A DNA stretch of 64,000 nt from Algoriphagus sp. CAU 1675 (GTDB lineage: Bacteria; Bacteroidota; Bacteroidia; Cytophagales; Cyclobacteriaceae), in the NCBI RefSeq assembly GCF_029222925.1, contig NZ_JARHUI010000002.1:186001-250000 (forward strand), given 5' to 3'. Below are positions 11,702 to 20,262 of the stretch, in pieces. Position 1 is the stretch's first letter. Every line of letters starts with the position of its first letter. Under the pieces are notes generated by a model that was given only the letters and a program-made list of their open reading frames with translations, ran no database searches and was not told where the DNA came from. The position numbers were made by a program, and so were the translations under genes.

Positions 11702-12562
11702 GTGAAAACTCAATTCAAAACCATCGTCCTTTCTGATGTACACTTGGGCTCCAAAGGCTCCAAAGCCAAAGAAATCGTGCGATTTCTCAAACAGTACAGC
11801 TGCGAAAATCTGATCTTGAATGGAGACATCATTGACGGATGGCAGCTCAAAAAATCCGGTAGCTGGAAAAGAAAGCATACGCGCTTTTTCAACAGAATCG
11901 TCAAAATGATGGAGAATGACAAAACAAAAGTTTTTTATCTACGGGGAAACCACGATGATTTTTTGGACCAGATTCTCCCCCTCCAAATAGGAAATCTGTC
12001 GATACAGAGGGATATGATCTACGAAAGCAATGGAAGAAAGTACTTTATCACACATGGGGATGTCTTTGACAGTATCACTACCAACCTGCGGTGGATAGCC
12101 TATATGGGAGACATTGGCTATACTTTCTTGCTTTGGCTCAATCGAATTATCAACCATTACCGCATGAGACGTGGCCTCCCCTATTTTTCACTCTCTCAAT
12201 ATGTAAAAGGGAAAGTAAAATCCGCGGTTTCCTACATTGACCAGTACGAAAGCGAACTGGCCAAAATGGCCCGCGCAAAAGGATGCGACGGGATAATTTG
12301 CGGACACATCCATAAAGCCGAAAATAGAAACATTGACGGAATAGAATACATGAATTCGGGAGATTGGGTGGAAACGATGAGTGCTTTGGCAGAGGATCAC
12401 GAAGGAAACTGGCAACTGATCTTTTATAATGAGATCAATTTCAAAGAAATCAGAAACAGCCAATTCGGCTCATTCTTCTCAGGAGACAGCCACTTCACGC
12501 CACTGCAACAGGTTGCCTTTGACTCTCCAAAAGAGGATTTGACACCACCAGCTTTTAGGTAG
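11702..12562 (+). CDS. LpxH-like metallophosphoesterase (UDP-2,3-diacylglucosamine diphosphatase family)
   Basis: The 286-residue protein has all calcineurin-like blocks: SDVHLGS, LNGDIIDGW, LRGNHDDF, THGDVFD, CGHIHKAE and MNSGDWVE. The family includes LpxH, which cuts UDP-diacylglucosamine in lipid A synthesis, but Bacteroidota carry several paralogs with unproven substrates. The start is GTG: an in-frame stop lies 18 bases upstream and the first metal motif begins at about residue 10. The glycosyltransferase gene follows one base after the stop. Joint action on a glycolipid is inferred from this coupling. Confidence 0.85.
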   Translation: MKTQFKTIVLSDVHLGSKGSKAKEIVRFLKQYSCENLILNGDIIDGWQLKKSGSWKRKHTRFFNRIVKMMENDKTKVFYLRGNHDDFLDQILPLQIGNLSIQRDMIYESNGRKYFITHGDVFDSITTNLRWIAYMGDIGYTFLLWLNRIINHYRMRRGLPYFSLSQYVKGKVKSAVSYIDQYESELAKMARAKGCDGIICGHIHKAENRNIDGIEYMNSGDWVETMSALAEDHEGNWQLIFYNEINFKEIRNSQFGSFFSGDSHFTPLQQVAFDSPKEDLTPPAFR

Positions 12563-12563
12563 C

Positions 12564-13682
12564 ATGAAATTTTTGTTCATAATTCAGGGGGAAGGAAGAG
12601 GGCATATGACTCAGGCCATCGCTTTCTCTAGATTGCTGAAAGAACAAGGCCATGAGCTCTGTTCAGTTATACTTGGAAAAAGTAAGAGAAGGGAAGTTCC
12701 GGCATTTTTCACCCGGGAAATCCTAGCTCCCATTCATTTGGTTTCAAGTCCCAACTTTGAGACAGACAGCACGGAAACAGCAATTCTATTGGGAAAAACA
12801 ATCCAAAAAAACCTATGCGCGCTTCCTGTATTCTGGAAAAGTCTCGAAAAAATCCACCAGATAGTCAATCGGGAACGACCGGACATCATTTTGAATTTTT
12901 ACGACCTGCTTGGCGGATTCTATAATTTCCTGTTTAGACCTAGAGCCGCCTATTGGGTGATCGGTCATCAGTACCTGATTGAACATCCGAGTTTCCCCTT
13001 TGCCCCATCCAAAGGACTGGAAAAAACCTTTTTCCAATTGAACACCCGACTGACAGCTTTGGGAGCAGACAGGAAATTGGCTCTTTCATTTCTTCCACAG
13101 AAAAATCCTGTCAACTCAATCCAGATAGTTCCTCCCTTACTTCGCCGGGAAGTTAAAAACCAAGAGATAAAACAGGGAGACTTCTTTCTCGCTTACATTG
13201 TTAACCCGGGATACGGAGCCCAAATATTAAATTATGCCCAAGCCAATCCTCATATCAAAATCAAAGTTTACTGGGATAAAAAAGGCGCTACTGAAGTCGA
13301 ACAACCCTTGAAGAACCTGAGTTTTCACCGGGTTCATGACCAAAATTTCCTGAAAGACATGGCTTCCTGCAAGGGTTTGGTTTGTACTGCTGGATTTGAA
13401 TCCGTATGTGAGGCCATGTATTTGGGAAAGCCAACTCTAGTAATTCCTGTGGCCGGGCAATATGAACAAGCCTGCAATGCTTTGGAGATTCAGCAAAAGA
13501 AAATAGGTATTGCCTCAACTGAATTTGATTTTAGCCTATTGGAAAAAATTCCACTGGAAGAAACAAAAACTCCCCAGGAATTTATCCATTGGCAAAATTC
13601 CTGGGGAGAAATACTTCAAAATCTATTGACCAAAGGGGAAGTTTTCTGGGATTCTACAGCTCCTTCTTTGGAAATGGGATGA
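12564..13682 (+). CDS. MurG-like glycosyltransferase
   Basis: The 372-residue protein opens with a nucleotide-fold strand and glycine loop (FLFIIQGEGRGHMTQA), as in GT-B enzymes of the MurG/UDP-glycosyltransferase group. The C-terminal half has the donor-site pattern CTAGFESVCEAMYLGKPTLV followed by QYEQACNA. It is translationally coupled to the phosphoesterase upstream, so a shared role in glycolipid or lipid A modification is plausible (inference). Its last 110 bases also contain a perfect 13-bp inverted repeat that probably terminates the opposing operon. Confidence 0.85.
   Translation: MKFLFIIQGEGRGHMTQAIAFSRLLKEQGHELCSVILGKSKRREVPAFFTREILAPIHLVSSPNFETDSTETAILLGKTIQKNLCALPVFWKSLEKIHQIVNRERPDIILNFYDLLGGFYNFLFRPRAAYWVIGHQYLIEHPSFPFAPSKGLEKTFFQLNTRLTALGADRKLALSFLPQKNPVNSIQIVPPLLRREVKNQEIKQGDFFLAYIVNPGYGAQILNYAQANPHIKIKVYWDKKGATEVEQPLKNLSFHRVHDQNFLKDMASCKGLVCTAGFESVCEAMYLGKPTLVIPVAGQYEQACNALEIQQKKIGIASTEFDFSLLEKIPLEETKTPQEFIHWQNSWGEILQNLLTKGEVFWDSTAPSLEMG
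13571..13607 (-). terminator. Terminator of the blaI-M56 operon, inside the glycosyltransferase gene
   Basis: This is a perfect 13-bp inverted repeat (TCCCCAGGAATTT and its complement) with an 11-base loop. On the minus strand it is followed by GTTTTTGTTTCTT. It lies 78 bases past the stop of the M56 gene, which otherwise has only two bases before the opposing coding region. Confidence 0.75.
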
Positions 13683-13684
13683 TT

Positions 13685-15448
13685 TCAGCACCCTACCTTT
13701 TCTTTTTCTTCTTGGGTTAATTCTGAGGGAAGTTTAAAAATTTCTTTTCCCTCTTTTAAAAGTTTTACATAGGGATACTGGGGGTTAGTAGGCCTGCTAA
13801 CAAGCTTTTTATCACTATAATCCAATGCAAAAAAAGCAGATTCAACTTTTAGAAATTGATTCAATAATGCCTCTTGCTTTGACTTGTAGATAAAATGGTC
13901 TTTTTCATTCCTGTTTAATTCATAGGTGAAATAAAGATCCTTATACACATTCAACATGGAAATGTTCGATGATTTAGGAGCTGGAGGAGGTGGTGCAGGA
14001 AGTGACGCTTTCTCTTCTTCAGTGAGATTTTCTCTCAGCTTATAATAAACCTCGCCCTCATTCTCCAACTTTACATAAGGTGCGTAGGGATGCTTTGGCC
14101 TTTCAGCTTTCTTTTTATCCATTTCCTGAAGTCTGAAATATCTCCCTCCGATATCCAAGAACAACTCCATAATCTCCAGCTGCTCATTTTTCGGTTTATG
14201 GATGAAATGAACGCCTGTGGCCAACCTTTCTTTATATTCCTGCAGATCGTTTAAATAATCAGTCAAATTATTGATCCTTTCATTTCTTTGAGGCCAGATT
14301 TTGGGATCATTGACATACAATATTTTTCGTATCCCCATTTCTCGGAATTCACTTTGAAAATCTGCCACCTCTCCCATCGATATTTTTGGTTCTGCCGAAA
14401 TAGAAAGCAATTCAATAGGTGAAGTCTCTTCCAATACTTTTTTCAACTCAGTTTTTTCATAAACCTTTCCTTCGAATTCAAATTTTCCACCAGACAAAAG
14501 ATGAAAAACGGGACCTTCAAGGACTTTTTCACCCAATTGGTTTTCTTGTCCATTCACCTTTTCAATGACTCTTTTTTCGCTGAAACCATAAATCACCAGT
14601 CCCAGCAATGGCAGAAGAGCCAGGAATTTGATCGCCCGAATAGTCGGTTTAGTTTTCTTTTTCATCATTTCCAGTCTTTTTTTGGTTAAAGAAAAATTCA
14701 AATTGCTCACCAAAGAATTTCCAGTTTGAAAAAGGGCCAACTGAAGCAATTCTTGCTGATATTGAAGTAGTGAAGACTTTCTGAGCGCTATCCGATCGGC
14801 AATAAACTCATGGTTCATCTGAATGCTTTGCTTTGCCCAGTACAAACCGGGGTGGAACCAAAACGGAATAATAAGTAGCTCAATCAATAATATATCCCAG
14901 CTATGCTTTCCCTTAACATGGGCAAGTTCATGTTCGAATACCGCATCGCTGATTCCTTCATTTTCAAACTTCTCTCGATTGACAAAAATGAATTGAAGGA
15001 AAGTATAAGGAAGGGTATCTTCTTCTAAAAGCACCAATACCTGTCCCCTATATGTCACCCGAATATTCCGACTGATCTTATTTCTTAGAATTCGAATATT
15101 ATTGAAAAACCGGAACAAGAAGATTAAGGAAATCAAGCCATAACCTAACCCCAATCCCAATTTCCATGAAAAATCAGCCTCAGTTGTAAGCCTTTGATCC
15201 ACATGAAGAACCGGATCAAAGTTTTGGGTCCCGTATTCGAAATCATTCGGCAAATTCCCCTCCTCAATTGACATAGGCTCAACCAGAACCTCTGTCTCAA
15301 AAGTATTCAGTGGGATCAGGAATGAGGCTACCACAGAAAACAACAAATAAAAGCGGTTGAACATGTGGAAAACTTCCTGTTGCAAAATCAGCCTATGGAT
15401 AGCCAGCAAAATCAGAAGACAAACTATAGATGTCAACAAATATTCCAT
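13685..15448 (-). CDS. M56 family metallopeptidase, BlaR1-like membrane sensor
   Basis: The 587-residue protein starts at ATG sharing one base with the blaI stop (TGATG). Membrane helices lie near residues 3-20, 32-48, 95-113 and 273-290. The zinc motif HELAH, about residue 187, faces the cytoplasm in relatives. BlaR1-type proteins cut their BlaI partner on receiving an envelope signal. The C-terminal region after the last helix (about 290 residues) is not a penicillin-binding domain. It contains two copies of a module with PYVKL...G..Y/F.L...LT.EEK, separated by a proline-rich linker. The sensed signal is therefore unknown. Confidence 0.9.
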   Translation of the reverse strand: MEYLLTSIVCLLILLAIHRLILQQEVFHMFNRFYLLFSVVASFLIPLNTFETEVLVEPMSIEEGNLPNDFEYGTQNFDPVLHVDQRLTTEADFSWKLGLGLGYGLISLIFLFRFFNNIRILRNKISRNIRVTYRGQVLVLLEEDTLPYTFLQFIFVNREKFENEGISDAVFEHELAHVKGKHSWDILLIELLIIPFWFHPGLYWAKQSIQMNHEFIADRIALRKSSLLQYQQELLQLALFQTGNSLVSNLNFSLTKKRLEMMKKKTKPTIRAIKFLALLPLLGLVIYGFSEKRVIEKVNGQENQLGEKVLEGPVFHLLSGGKFEFEGKVYEKTELKKVLEETSPIELLSISAEPKISMGEVADFQSEFREMGIRKILYVNDPKIWPQRNERINNLTDYLNDLQEYKERLATGVHFIHKPKNEQLEIMELFLDIGGRYFRLQEMDKKKAERPKHPYAPYVKLENEGEVYYKLRENLTEEEKASLPAPPPPAPKSSNISMLNVYKDLYFTYELNRNEKDHFIYKSKQEALLNQFLKVESAFFALDYSDKKLVSRPTNPQYPYVKLLKEGKEIFKLPSELTQEEKEKVGC

Positions 15449-15816
15449 CACTTTTTTTGGTTTAGTTGATCTTCAATCAAAGACTTAAGTTCCTCCAGTT
15501 CTTCCTTCGACAAATCCGCTTTTTTTGTAAAAAAGGAGGCAAACTGCCCGGGGGAATCATTGAAAAAGTTCTTGATCAAGCCATTGATATGCGTAGAGAA
15601 GTAATTTTCCTTGCTCACCATTGGGAAGTATTGACGCATATTCCCAATAGTTTTGTATCCCACAAATTGTTTTTCCTGCATTCTTTTCAATAGGGTGGAA
15701 ATCGTGGTGGCTGCCGGTTTGGGTTCAGGATAGACTTCCAAAAGTTCCTTCATGAATGCTTTTTTCAGCACCCACAAATGATTCATCAGCTCTTCCTCCG
15801 TTTTCGAAAGTTTCAT
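15448..15816 (-). CDS. BlaI/MecI/CopY-family repressor
   Basis: This is a 122-residue winged-helix repressor starting MKLSKTEEELMNHLW. The DNA-binding segment is around ATTISTLLKRMQEKQFVGYKT and the C-terminal half is helical for dimer formation. The ATG two codons after an upstream TTG was chosen as start, as it matches family N-termini. Two perfect copies of its expected operator lie 23-65 bases upstream, so it represses its own operon. It is released, by analogy, when the M56 partner cleaves it. Confidence 0.94.
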   Translation of the reverse strand: MKLSKTEEELMNHLWVLKKAFMKELLEVYPEPKPAATTISTLLKRMQEKQFVGYKTIGNMRQYFPMVSKENYFSTHINGLIKNFFNDSPGQFASFFTKKADLSKEELEELKSLIEDQLNQKK

Positions 15817-15838
15817 TTTCAAGAATTTAAGACACTAA

Positions 15839-15854
15839 TTCTACAAATGTAGAA
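15839..15854 (-). promoter_or_regulatory. BlaI-type operator, proximal copy
   Basis: The palindrome TTCTACAAATGTAGAA matches the BlaI core TACAnnTGTA. Read on the minus strand it contains TACATTTG, an exact Bacteroidota -7 element. Confidence 0.9.
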
Positions 15855-15874
15855 GAATATCAATGTTCTACAAA
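15844..15874 (-). promoter_or_regulatory. Promoter of the blaI-M56 operon
   Basis: On the minus strand TTTG (15871-15874) and TACATTTG (15844-15851) are separated by exactly 19 bases, matching the consensus of the main Bacteroidota sigma factor. Each element is embedded in one operator. Confidence 0.8.
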
Positions 15875-15881
15875 TGTAGAA
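15866..15881 (-). promoter_or_regulatory. BlaI-type operator, distal copy
   Basis: The same 16-base palindrome is repeated with 27 bases from start to start. On the minus strand its TTTG serves as the -33 element. Confidence 0.9.
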
Positions 15882-16021
15882 TCACAATAGTTGAAAAATT
15901 TTTCAATCAACTAGTTTCCAGGGATTTTAAGAATTTAACCGATAAGACGAAGAGAAATCCTAATTTTGGGCTTAAGTGGAAGAAAATTAATATTTTCAAA
16001 ACTGCTCAAAAAAGAACCTAG

Positions 16022-18694
16022 ATGTTAGCCGAACATATACGATTAAAGGAGAATAAGGAGAGGAAAAAGCATTGGAAAAAATGGGGACCTTATCTCACAG
16101 AAAGACAATGGGGAACAGTACGGGAGGATTATAGCCCGGATGGCGCTGCCTGGGAAAATGTCACACATGACGAGGCCAAAAGCAAAGCCTATCGATGGGG
16201 AGAAGAAGGGATTGCCGGAATTTCAGACCATAAGCAAAAACTCTGCATTGCTTGGGCTTTTTGGAACGGACAGGATCCCATCATCAAAGAGCGCCTTTTT
16301 GGCCTTACGGGCAACGAAGGCAATCACGGGGAAGATGTAAAGGAAGTTTACTATTACTTGGACTCCACTCCCACTCATTCCTATATGAAGATGCTTTACA
16401 AGTATCCTCAGAGCAAATTTCCCTATGAGGAACTTGTCAAGGAAAACAAACGGAGAGGAAGAAGCGAGCCTGAATATGAATTGGTAGATACCGGGATATT
16501 TGATGAAGACCGTTACTTTGACATCTTTATTGAATATGCCAAACATGATGTAGAGGACATCATTGCCATAGCAACCATCCACAACCGGGGACCTAAAGAG
16601 GCCAAAATCTGGGTTATGCCCACACTTTGGTTTAGGAAAACTTGGTTTACAGGTCATGAACCGTTCATGCCAAAAATCAGCCTGGTCAAATCCAACAAAG
16701 TCAAGGCATTCAACCCCAAGTCAGGAAACTACATGTTTACCTTTGACGGGGAACCCGATATCCGCTTTTGCAATAATGAAACCAACCGGGAAAAGCTGTA
16801 CCAAATCCCAAACGATAAAAATTACCCCAAAGACAGTATCAATGACTTTGTGGTAAACGGAGATGATTCCGGCTTGAACCCATCCTTTTTCGGTACCAAA
16901 GCTGCAGCAATCTATCAAATCACTATTCCTGCCGGTGAAAGCAGGCAGGTGAAAATGAGAATGCAACATCAAGCAGAGGAAGAACCCCTTAGAAACTGCG
17001 ACAAGTGCTTCAACAACCGTAAAAAAGAAGCAGATGAATTTTACGAGGATTTACAGCGGTCTATCAAAGATTCTGAAATGAAGCAAATCCAGCGTCAAGC
17101 CTATGCAGGCATGATGTGGTCCAAGCAATTTTATTATTACGATGTAGAGCGCTGGTTAGAAGGGGATCCAGGCAGATACCAACCCCCAATAGAACGGAAA
17201 AAAGGCAGAAACCGGCACTGGAAACACCTTCAGAATTACGACATCATCTCCATGCCCGACAAATGGGAATACCCTTGGTACGCAGCATGGGATTTGGCTT
17301 TCCATTGCATCCCTATCGCCCGAATCGATCCGGAATTTGCCAAAGAACAGCTACTCCTTCTGCTCAATGAATGGTATATGCATCCAAACGGCCAGATTCC
17401 CGCTTATGAGTGGAATTTTTCTGATGTAAATCCTCCGGTGCATGCCTATGCAGTTCAGCGAGTTTATCAGATTGACAAAAAAGCCAATGGAGGAAAGGGA
17501 GATCAGGAATTTCTGGAGCGGGCCCTTCACAAGCTTATGCTCAATTTTACTTGGTGGGTCAACCAAAAAGACTCGGAAGGGAACAACATATTCGAGGGTG
17601 GCTTCTTAGGTTTGGATAATATTTCCCTGTTTGACCGAAGTCATGCACAATATTATCAGGGAAAACTGGAGCAAGCAGATGCCACCTCCTGGATGGCTAT
17701 GTTTTCCCTGAATATGCTTCGGATTTCATTGGATCTCTGTGAATTTAACAAGGTCTATCAGTTTACCGCGACCAAATTCCTGGAACATTTCCTGTTCATC
17801 GCAGGTGCAATGAATAATATTTCCTCAGAACATATTTCTCTTTGGGATGATGAGGATAATTTCTTTTATGATGTCTTCCATGTGAAGGGGAAAGAATCCA
17901 AAAAAATGAAGGTAAGGTCCATTGTTGGACTCATCCCGTTGTTTGCCGTTGAACCAATCCGGGAGGACCTTTTCAATGAGCTTCCTGATTTCAAGGAGAG
18001 ACTGGATTTTTTCCTTCGGGAAAAGCCCAAACTGGCAGCCTTGGTATCGAGTTGGATTCAGCCCGGATATGACAAAAGGCGTTTATTCTCCTTGCTTAGA
18101 GGTCATAGGATGAAAAGTGTTCTGCAGAAAATGCTGGACTCAGATGAATTCCTAAGTGAATACGGAATCCGCTCCTTGTCCAAATTCCACGAAAAAAACC
18201 CCTATACCATGCAGATCGCCGGTGATGTACTTTCGATCAAATACACTCCCGGTGAAGCAGATACACAGATGTTCGGCGGTAATTCCAACTGGAGAGGGCC
18301 TATCTGGTTCCCGATCAATTTCCTCATCATCGAGTCACTCAAAAAGTTTGATTACTACTATGGGGGTGACTTCTCCATCGAATACCCGACAGGCTCCGGA
18401 AATTTCCTGACAATGGACATCATTGCCAAAGCCCTTTCCTATCGCTGCATCAAGATTTTCCTAAAAAATGAAAAAGGGGAAAGACCTGTTTATGGAAAGG
18501 ATAAAAAATTTCAGGAAGATCCTCACTTCAAAGACTACATCTTGTTTTACGAGTATTTCCATGGAGATAGCGGAAAAGGGTTGGGGGCCTCCCACCAAAC
18601 CGGTTGGACAGGCTTAGTAGCTGAAATGATTCATAATTTCTACAAAGAAAAAGAAAATCAAGAAAATGCCTCTCTTACCCTATTTAGAAGCTAA
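16022..18694 (+). CDS. GH63-like glucosidase (MGH1-like glycoside hydrolase)
   Basis: This is an 890-residue protein without a signal peptide. The N-terminal part (EHIRLKENKERKKHWKKWGP, RQWGTVREDYS) and the (alpha/alpha)6 part with WAWDLAFH-like YAAWDLAFH, GNSNWRGPIWFPINFLI and GASHQTGWTGLVAE are typical of bacterial GH63 relatives. Known members hydrolyse alpha-glucosides or glucosylglycerate-type substrates; the substrate here is unknown. A -7-like TAATTTTG lies at 15961-15968, but I see no good -33 partner. The 3' end overlaps the RNase HII start by 29 bases. Confidence 0.85.
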   Translation: MLAEHIRLKENKERKKHWKKWGPYLTERQWGTVREDYSPDGAAWENVTHDEAKSKAYRWGEEGIAGISDHKQKLCIAWAFWNGQDPIIKERLFGLTGNEGNHGEDVKEVYYYLDSTPTHSYMKMLYKYPQSKFPYEELVKENKRRGRSEPEYELVDTGIFDEDRYFDIFIEYAKHDVEDIIAIATIHNRGPKEAKIWVMPTLWFRKTWFTGHEPFMPKISLVKSNKVKAFNPKSGNYMFTFDGEPDIRFCNNETNREKLYQIPNDKNYPKDSINDFVVNGDDSGLNPSFFGTKAAAIYQITIPAGESRQVKMRMQHQAEEEPLRNCDKCFNNRKKEADEFYEDLQRSIKDSEMKQIQRQAYAGMMWSKQFYYYDVERWLEGDPGRYQPPIERKKGRNRHWKHLQNYDIISMPDKWEYPWYAAWDLAFHCIPIARIDPEFAKEQLLLLLNEWYMHPNGQIPAYEWNFSDVNPPVHAYAVQRVYQIDKKANGGKGDQEFLERALHKLMLNFTWWVNQKDSEGNNIFEGGFLGLDNISLFDRSHAQYYQGKLEQADATSWMAMFSLNMLRISLDLCEFNKVYQFTATKFLEHFLFIAGAMNNISSEHISLWDDEDNFFYDVFHVKGKESKKMKVRSIVGLIPLFAVEPIREDLFNELPDFKERLDFFLREKPKLAALVSSWIQPGYDKRRLFSLLRGHRMKSVLQKMLDSDEFLSEYGIRSLSKFHEKNPYTMQIAGDVLSIKYTPGEADTQMFGGNSNWRGPIWFPINFLIIESLKKFDYYYGGDFSIEYPTGSGNFLTMDIIAKALSYRCIKIFLKNEKGERPVYGKDKKFQEDPHFKDYILFYEYFHGDSGKGLGASHQTGWTGLVAEMIHNFYKEKENQENASLTLFRS

Positions 18695-19268
18695 CCGCTT
18701 AGAAGCTGGATGTGATGAAGTAGGACGAGGGTGCCTGGCTGGACCTGTAGTGGCAGCTGCTGTGATCCTACCCCAAGACTACTCCAACCCATGGATCAAC
18801 GATTCCAAAAAACTGGGAAAAACACAACGGGAGGACCTCATTCAAGAAATCAAGGATAAGTCTATCTCTTGGGCAATTGCGGAGGCCAGTGTGGCAGAAA
18901 TCGACCAAATCAATATCCTCAATGCTTCCTTTTTGGCCATGAAGCGGGCAATTCAGCTTTTGAAAGTTGAGCCAGAGTATTTATTGATTGACGGGAACCG
19001 TTGGAAATCAGACCTAACCCTCCCCTATTCTTGTATAATCAAAGGGGATGGGAAATTTGCCAGTATTGCTGCTGCCTCCATTTTGGCAAAGGTTTATCGA
19101 GATAAACTAATGGCCAAGCTTGCCGAAGAATTCCCTTATTATGGATGGGAAAAAAATGCTGGCTATCCTACTAAAGCCCACCGGGAAGGGATTTTGTCCC
19201 AAGGTTCCACCCTTTGGCACCGCAAAAGCTTTCAGCTTCTTCCCAAGCAATTGGAGTTGGGATTCTAA
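18666..19268 (+). CDS. rnhB: Ribonuclease HII
   Basis: The 200-residue enzyme shows CDEVGRGCLAGPVVAAAV with the catalytic Asp-Glu pair, INDSKKL, LLIDGN with a third acidic residue, and SIAAASILAKVYRD. It cuts RNA in RNA-DNA hybrids and removes misincorporated ribonucleotides. The start codon lies inside the glucosidase gene in another frame. Its stop overlaps the stop of the opposite small secreted protein gene. Confidence 0.95.
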   Translation: MPLLPYLEANRLEAGCDEVGRGCLAGPVVAAAVILPQDYSNPWINDSKKLGKTQREDLIQEIKDKSISWAIAEASVAEIDQINILNASFLAMKRAIQLLKVEPEYLLIDGNRWKSDLTLPYSCIIKGDGKFASIAAASILAKVYRDKLMAKLAEEFPYYGWEKNAGYPTKAHREGILSQGSTLWHRKSFQLLPKQLELGF

Positions 19269-19711
19269 TCTTCCTTTTTGAAATAAGGTTCAAATATCAT
19301 CCTGCCAACCTGTCCTCCCTCCAAAATGGGCTCCAGCACCAAGCGTTCAGGACTGAGTTCTATGATTTTTGCCTTTTTCACCTGCGGACCATCGAAGATA
19401 CTGAGTACCTGATCCTCAGAAATTTCAATCCTCACTCTCTTTTGAACCACTTGATAATCCACATTATCCGTGAAATACAAACTATCCATTGAAATGAAAT
19501 TGTAAACAGTATTCTCTAGCCTAGCCTTGATTTTCATTTCAATATCTTCCCTCATGGAGGGAACGGCCGTCCTGTAAGCCTGCGACGCCCGCATTTTATC
19601 TATCCCATCAAAATGAGTCAATTGCCATTCTTTGATTAGAAGTGAATCTTGGGCTGAAACTAGCAATACGGATGAACACAAAAAGGCGGTGAGCAATAGG
19701 ATTTTTTTCAT
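19265..19711 (-). CDS. Secreted lipocalin-like small protein, function unknown
   Basis: The 148-residue protein has a clear signal peptide (ILLLTAFLCSSVLLVSAQ). The mature part begins SLLIKEWQLTHFDGID and is predicted to be strand-rich, ending with LVLEPILEGGQ. The opening KEWQLTHF resembles lipocalin-like proteins of Bacteroidota, but this is pattern recognition only. It converges with rnhB with a 4-base overlap of the stop regions. Confidence 0.65.
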   Translation of the reverse strand: MKKILLLTAFLCSSVLLVSAQDSLLIKEWQLTHFDGIDKMRASQAYRTAVPSMREDIEMKIKARLENTVYNFISMDSLYFTDNVDYQVVQKRVRIEISEDQVLSIFDGPQVKKAKIIELSPERLVLEPILEGGQVGRMIFEPYFKKED

Positions 19712-19760
19712 GAATCAAAATTGAAAATAATTATGCAAAATCCCCTTAGTAGTAAAGCAC

Positions 19761-20258
19761 TTAACTGGACAAAAAGGGAAGCCATTCTTCAGCCTGACGC
19801 TCGGCATAATCGGCCAAAAAGAACGATAAGGTTGGTTTAAAAGGGAATGTTCTGAGGTTCATTCCAGTTTGCTCAGGAGTTTTGTCTCCTTTATTGACGT
19901 TACATCTGTTGCAGGCCGTGATCAGATTGGTCCAATTGGTCTTTCCTCCTTTGGATTTTGGAATTACATGGTCTATGGTGAGATGCCTCTTGCTCCCACA
20001 ATATTGACATTCTCCTTTATCCCTACGAAATAAGTTGACTCTATTGAGTAAAACGCCTCTATAAGGGATGTTTTTGTAGTGGTTGAGCCGGATTACCGCA
20101 GGATATTCAAAGCTCCTGCTTACTGTACGGATTTCAAGCAAATCATAAGTAGACAGCACATTGGCTTTGTCTAGAAGAGTCAAGACAATTGCTTTTTGAG
20201 CCGATACCACTGCTACCGGTGAATGATCCAGATTCAATACCAAAACTCTCTTTTCCAT
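19761..20258 (-). CDS. HNH endonuclease family protein
   Basis: The 165-residue protein has an N-terminal strand-helix region (RVLVLNLDHSPVAVVSAQKA) and a C-terminal HNH module. The module has zinc cysteines CQYCG and CNRCN around the catalytic stretch LTIDHVIPKSKGG. Stand-alone proteins of this build are common in Bacteroidota chromosomes, and their role in the cell is not settled. Context here is housekeeping (smpB, tsaD upstream on the same strand), not phage. It follows the NlpC/P60-like gene by 4 bases. Confidence 0.85.
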   Translation of the reverse strand: MEKRVLVLNLDHSPVAVVSAQKAIVLTLLDKANVLSTYDLLEIRTVSRSFEYPAVIRLNHYKNIPYRGVLLNRVNLFRRDKGECQYCGSKRHLTIDHVIPKSKGGKTNWTNLITACNRCNVNKGDKTPEQTGMNLRTFPFKPTLSFFLADYAERQAEEWLPFLSS

Positions 20259-20262
20259 TCCC

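Noticed and set aside
19761-20258. HNH protein as part of a homing or restriction system
   Set aside because: There is no intron, intein or methyltransferase nearby, and the gene sits among housekeeping genes.
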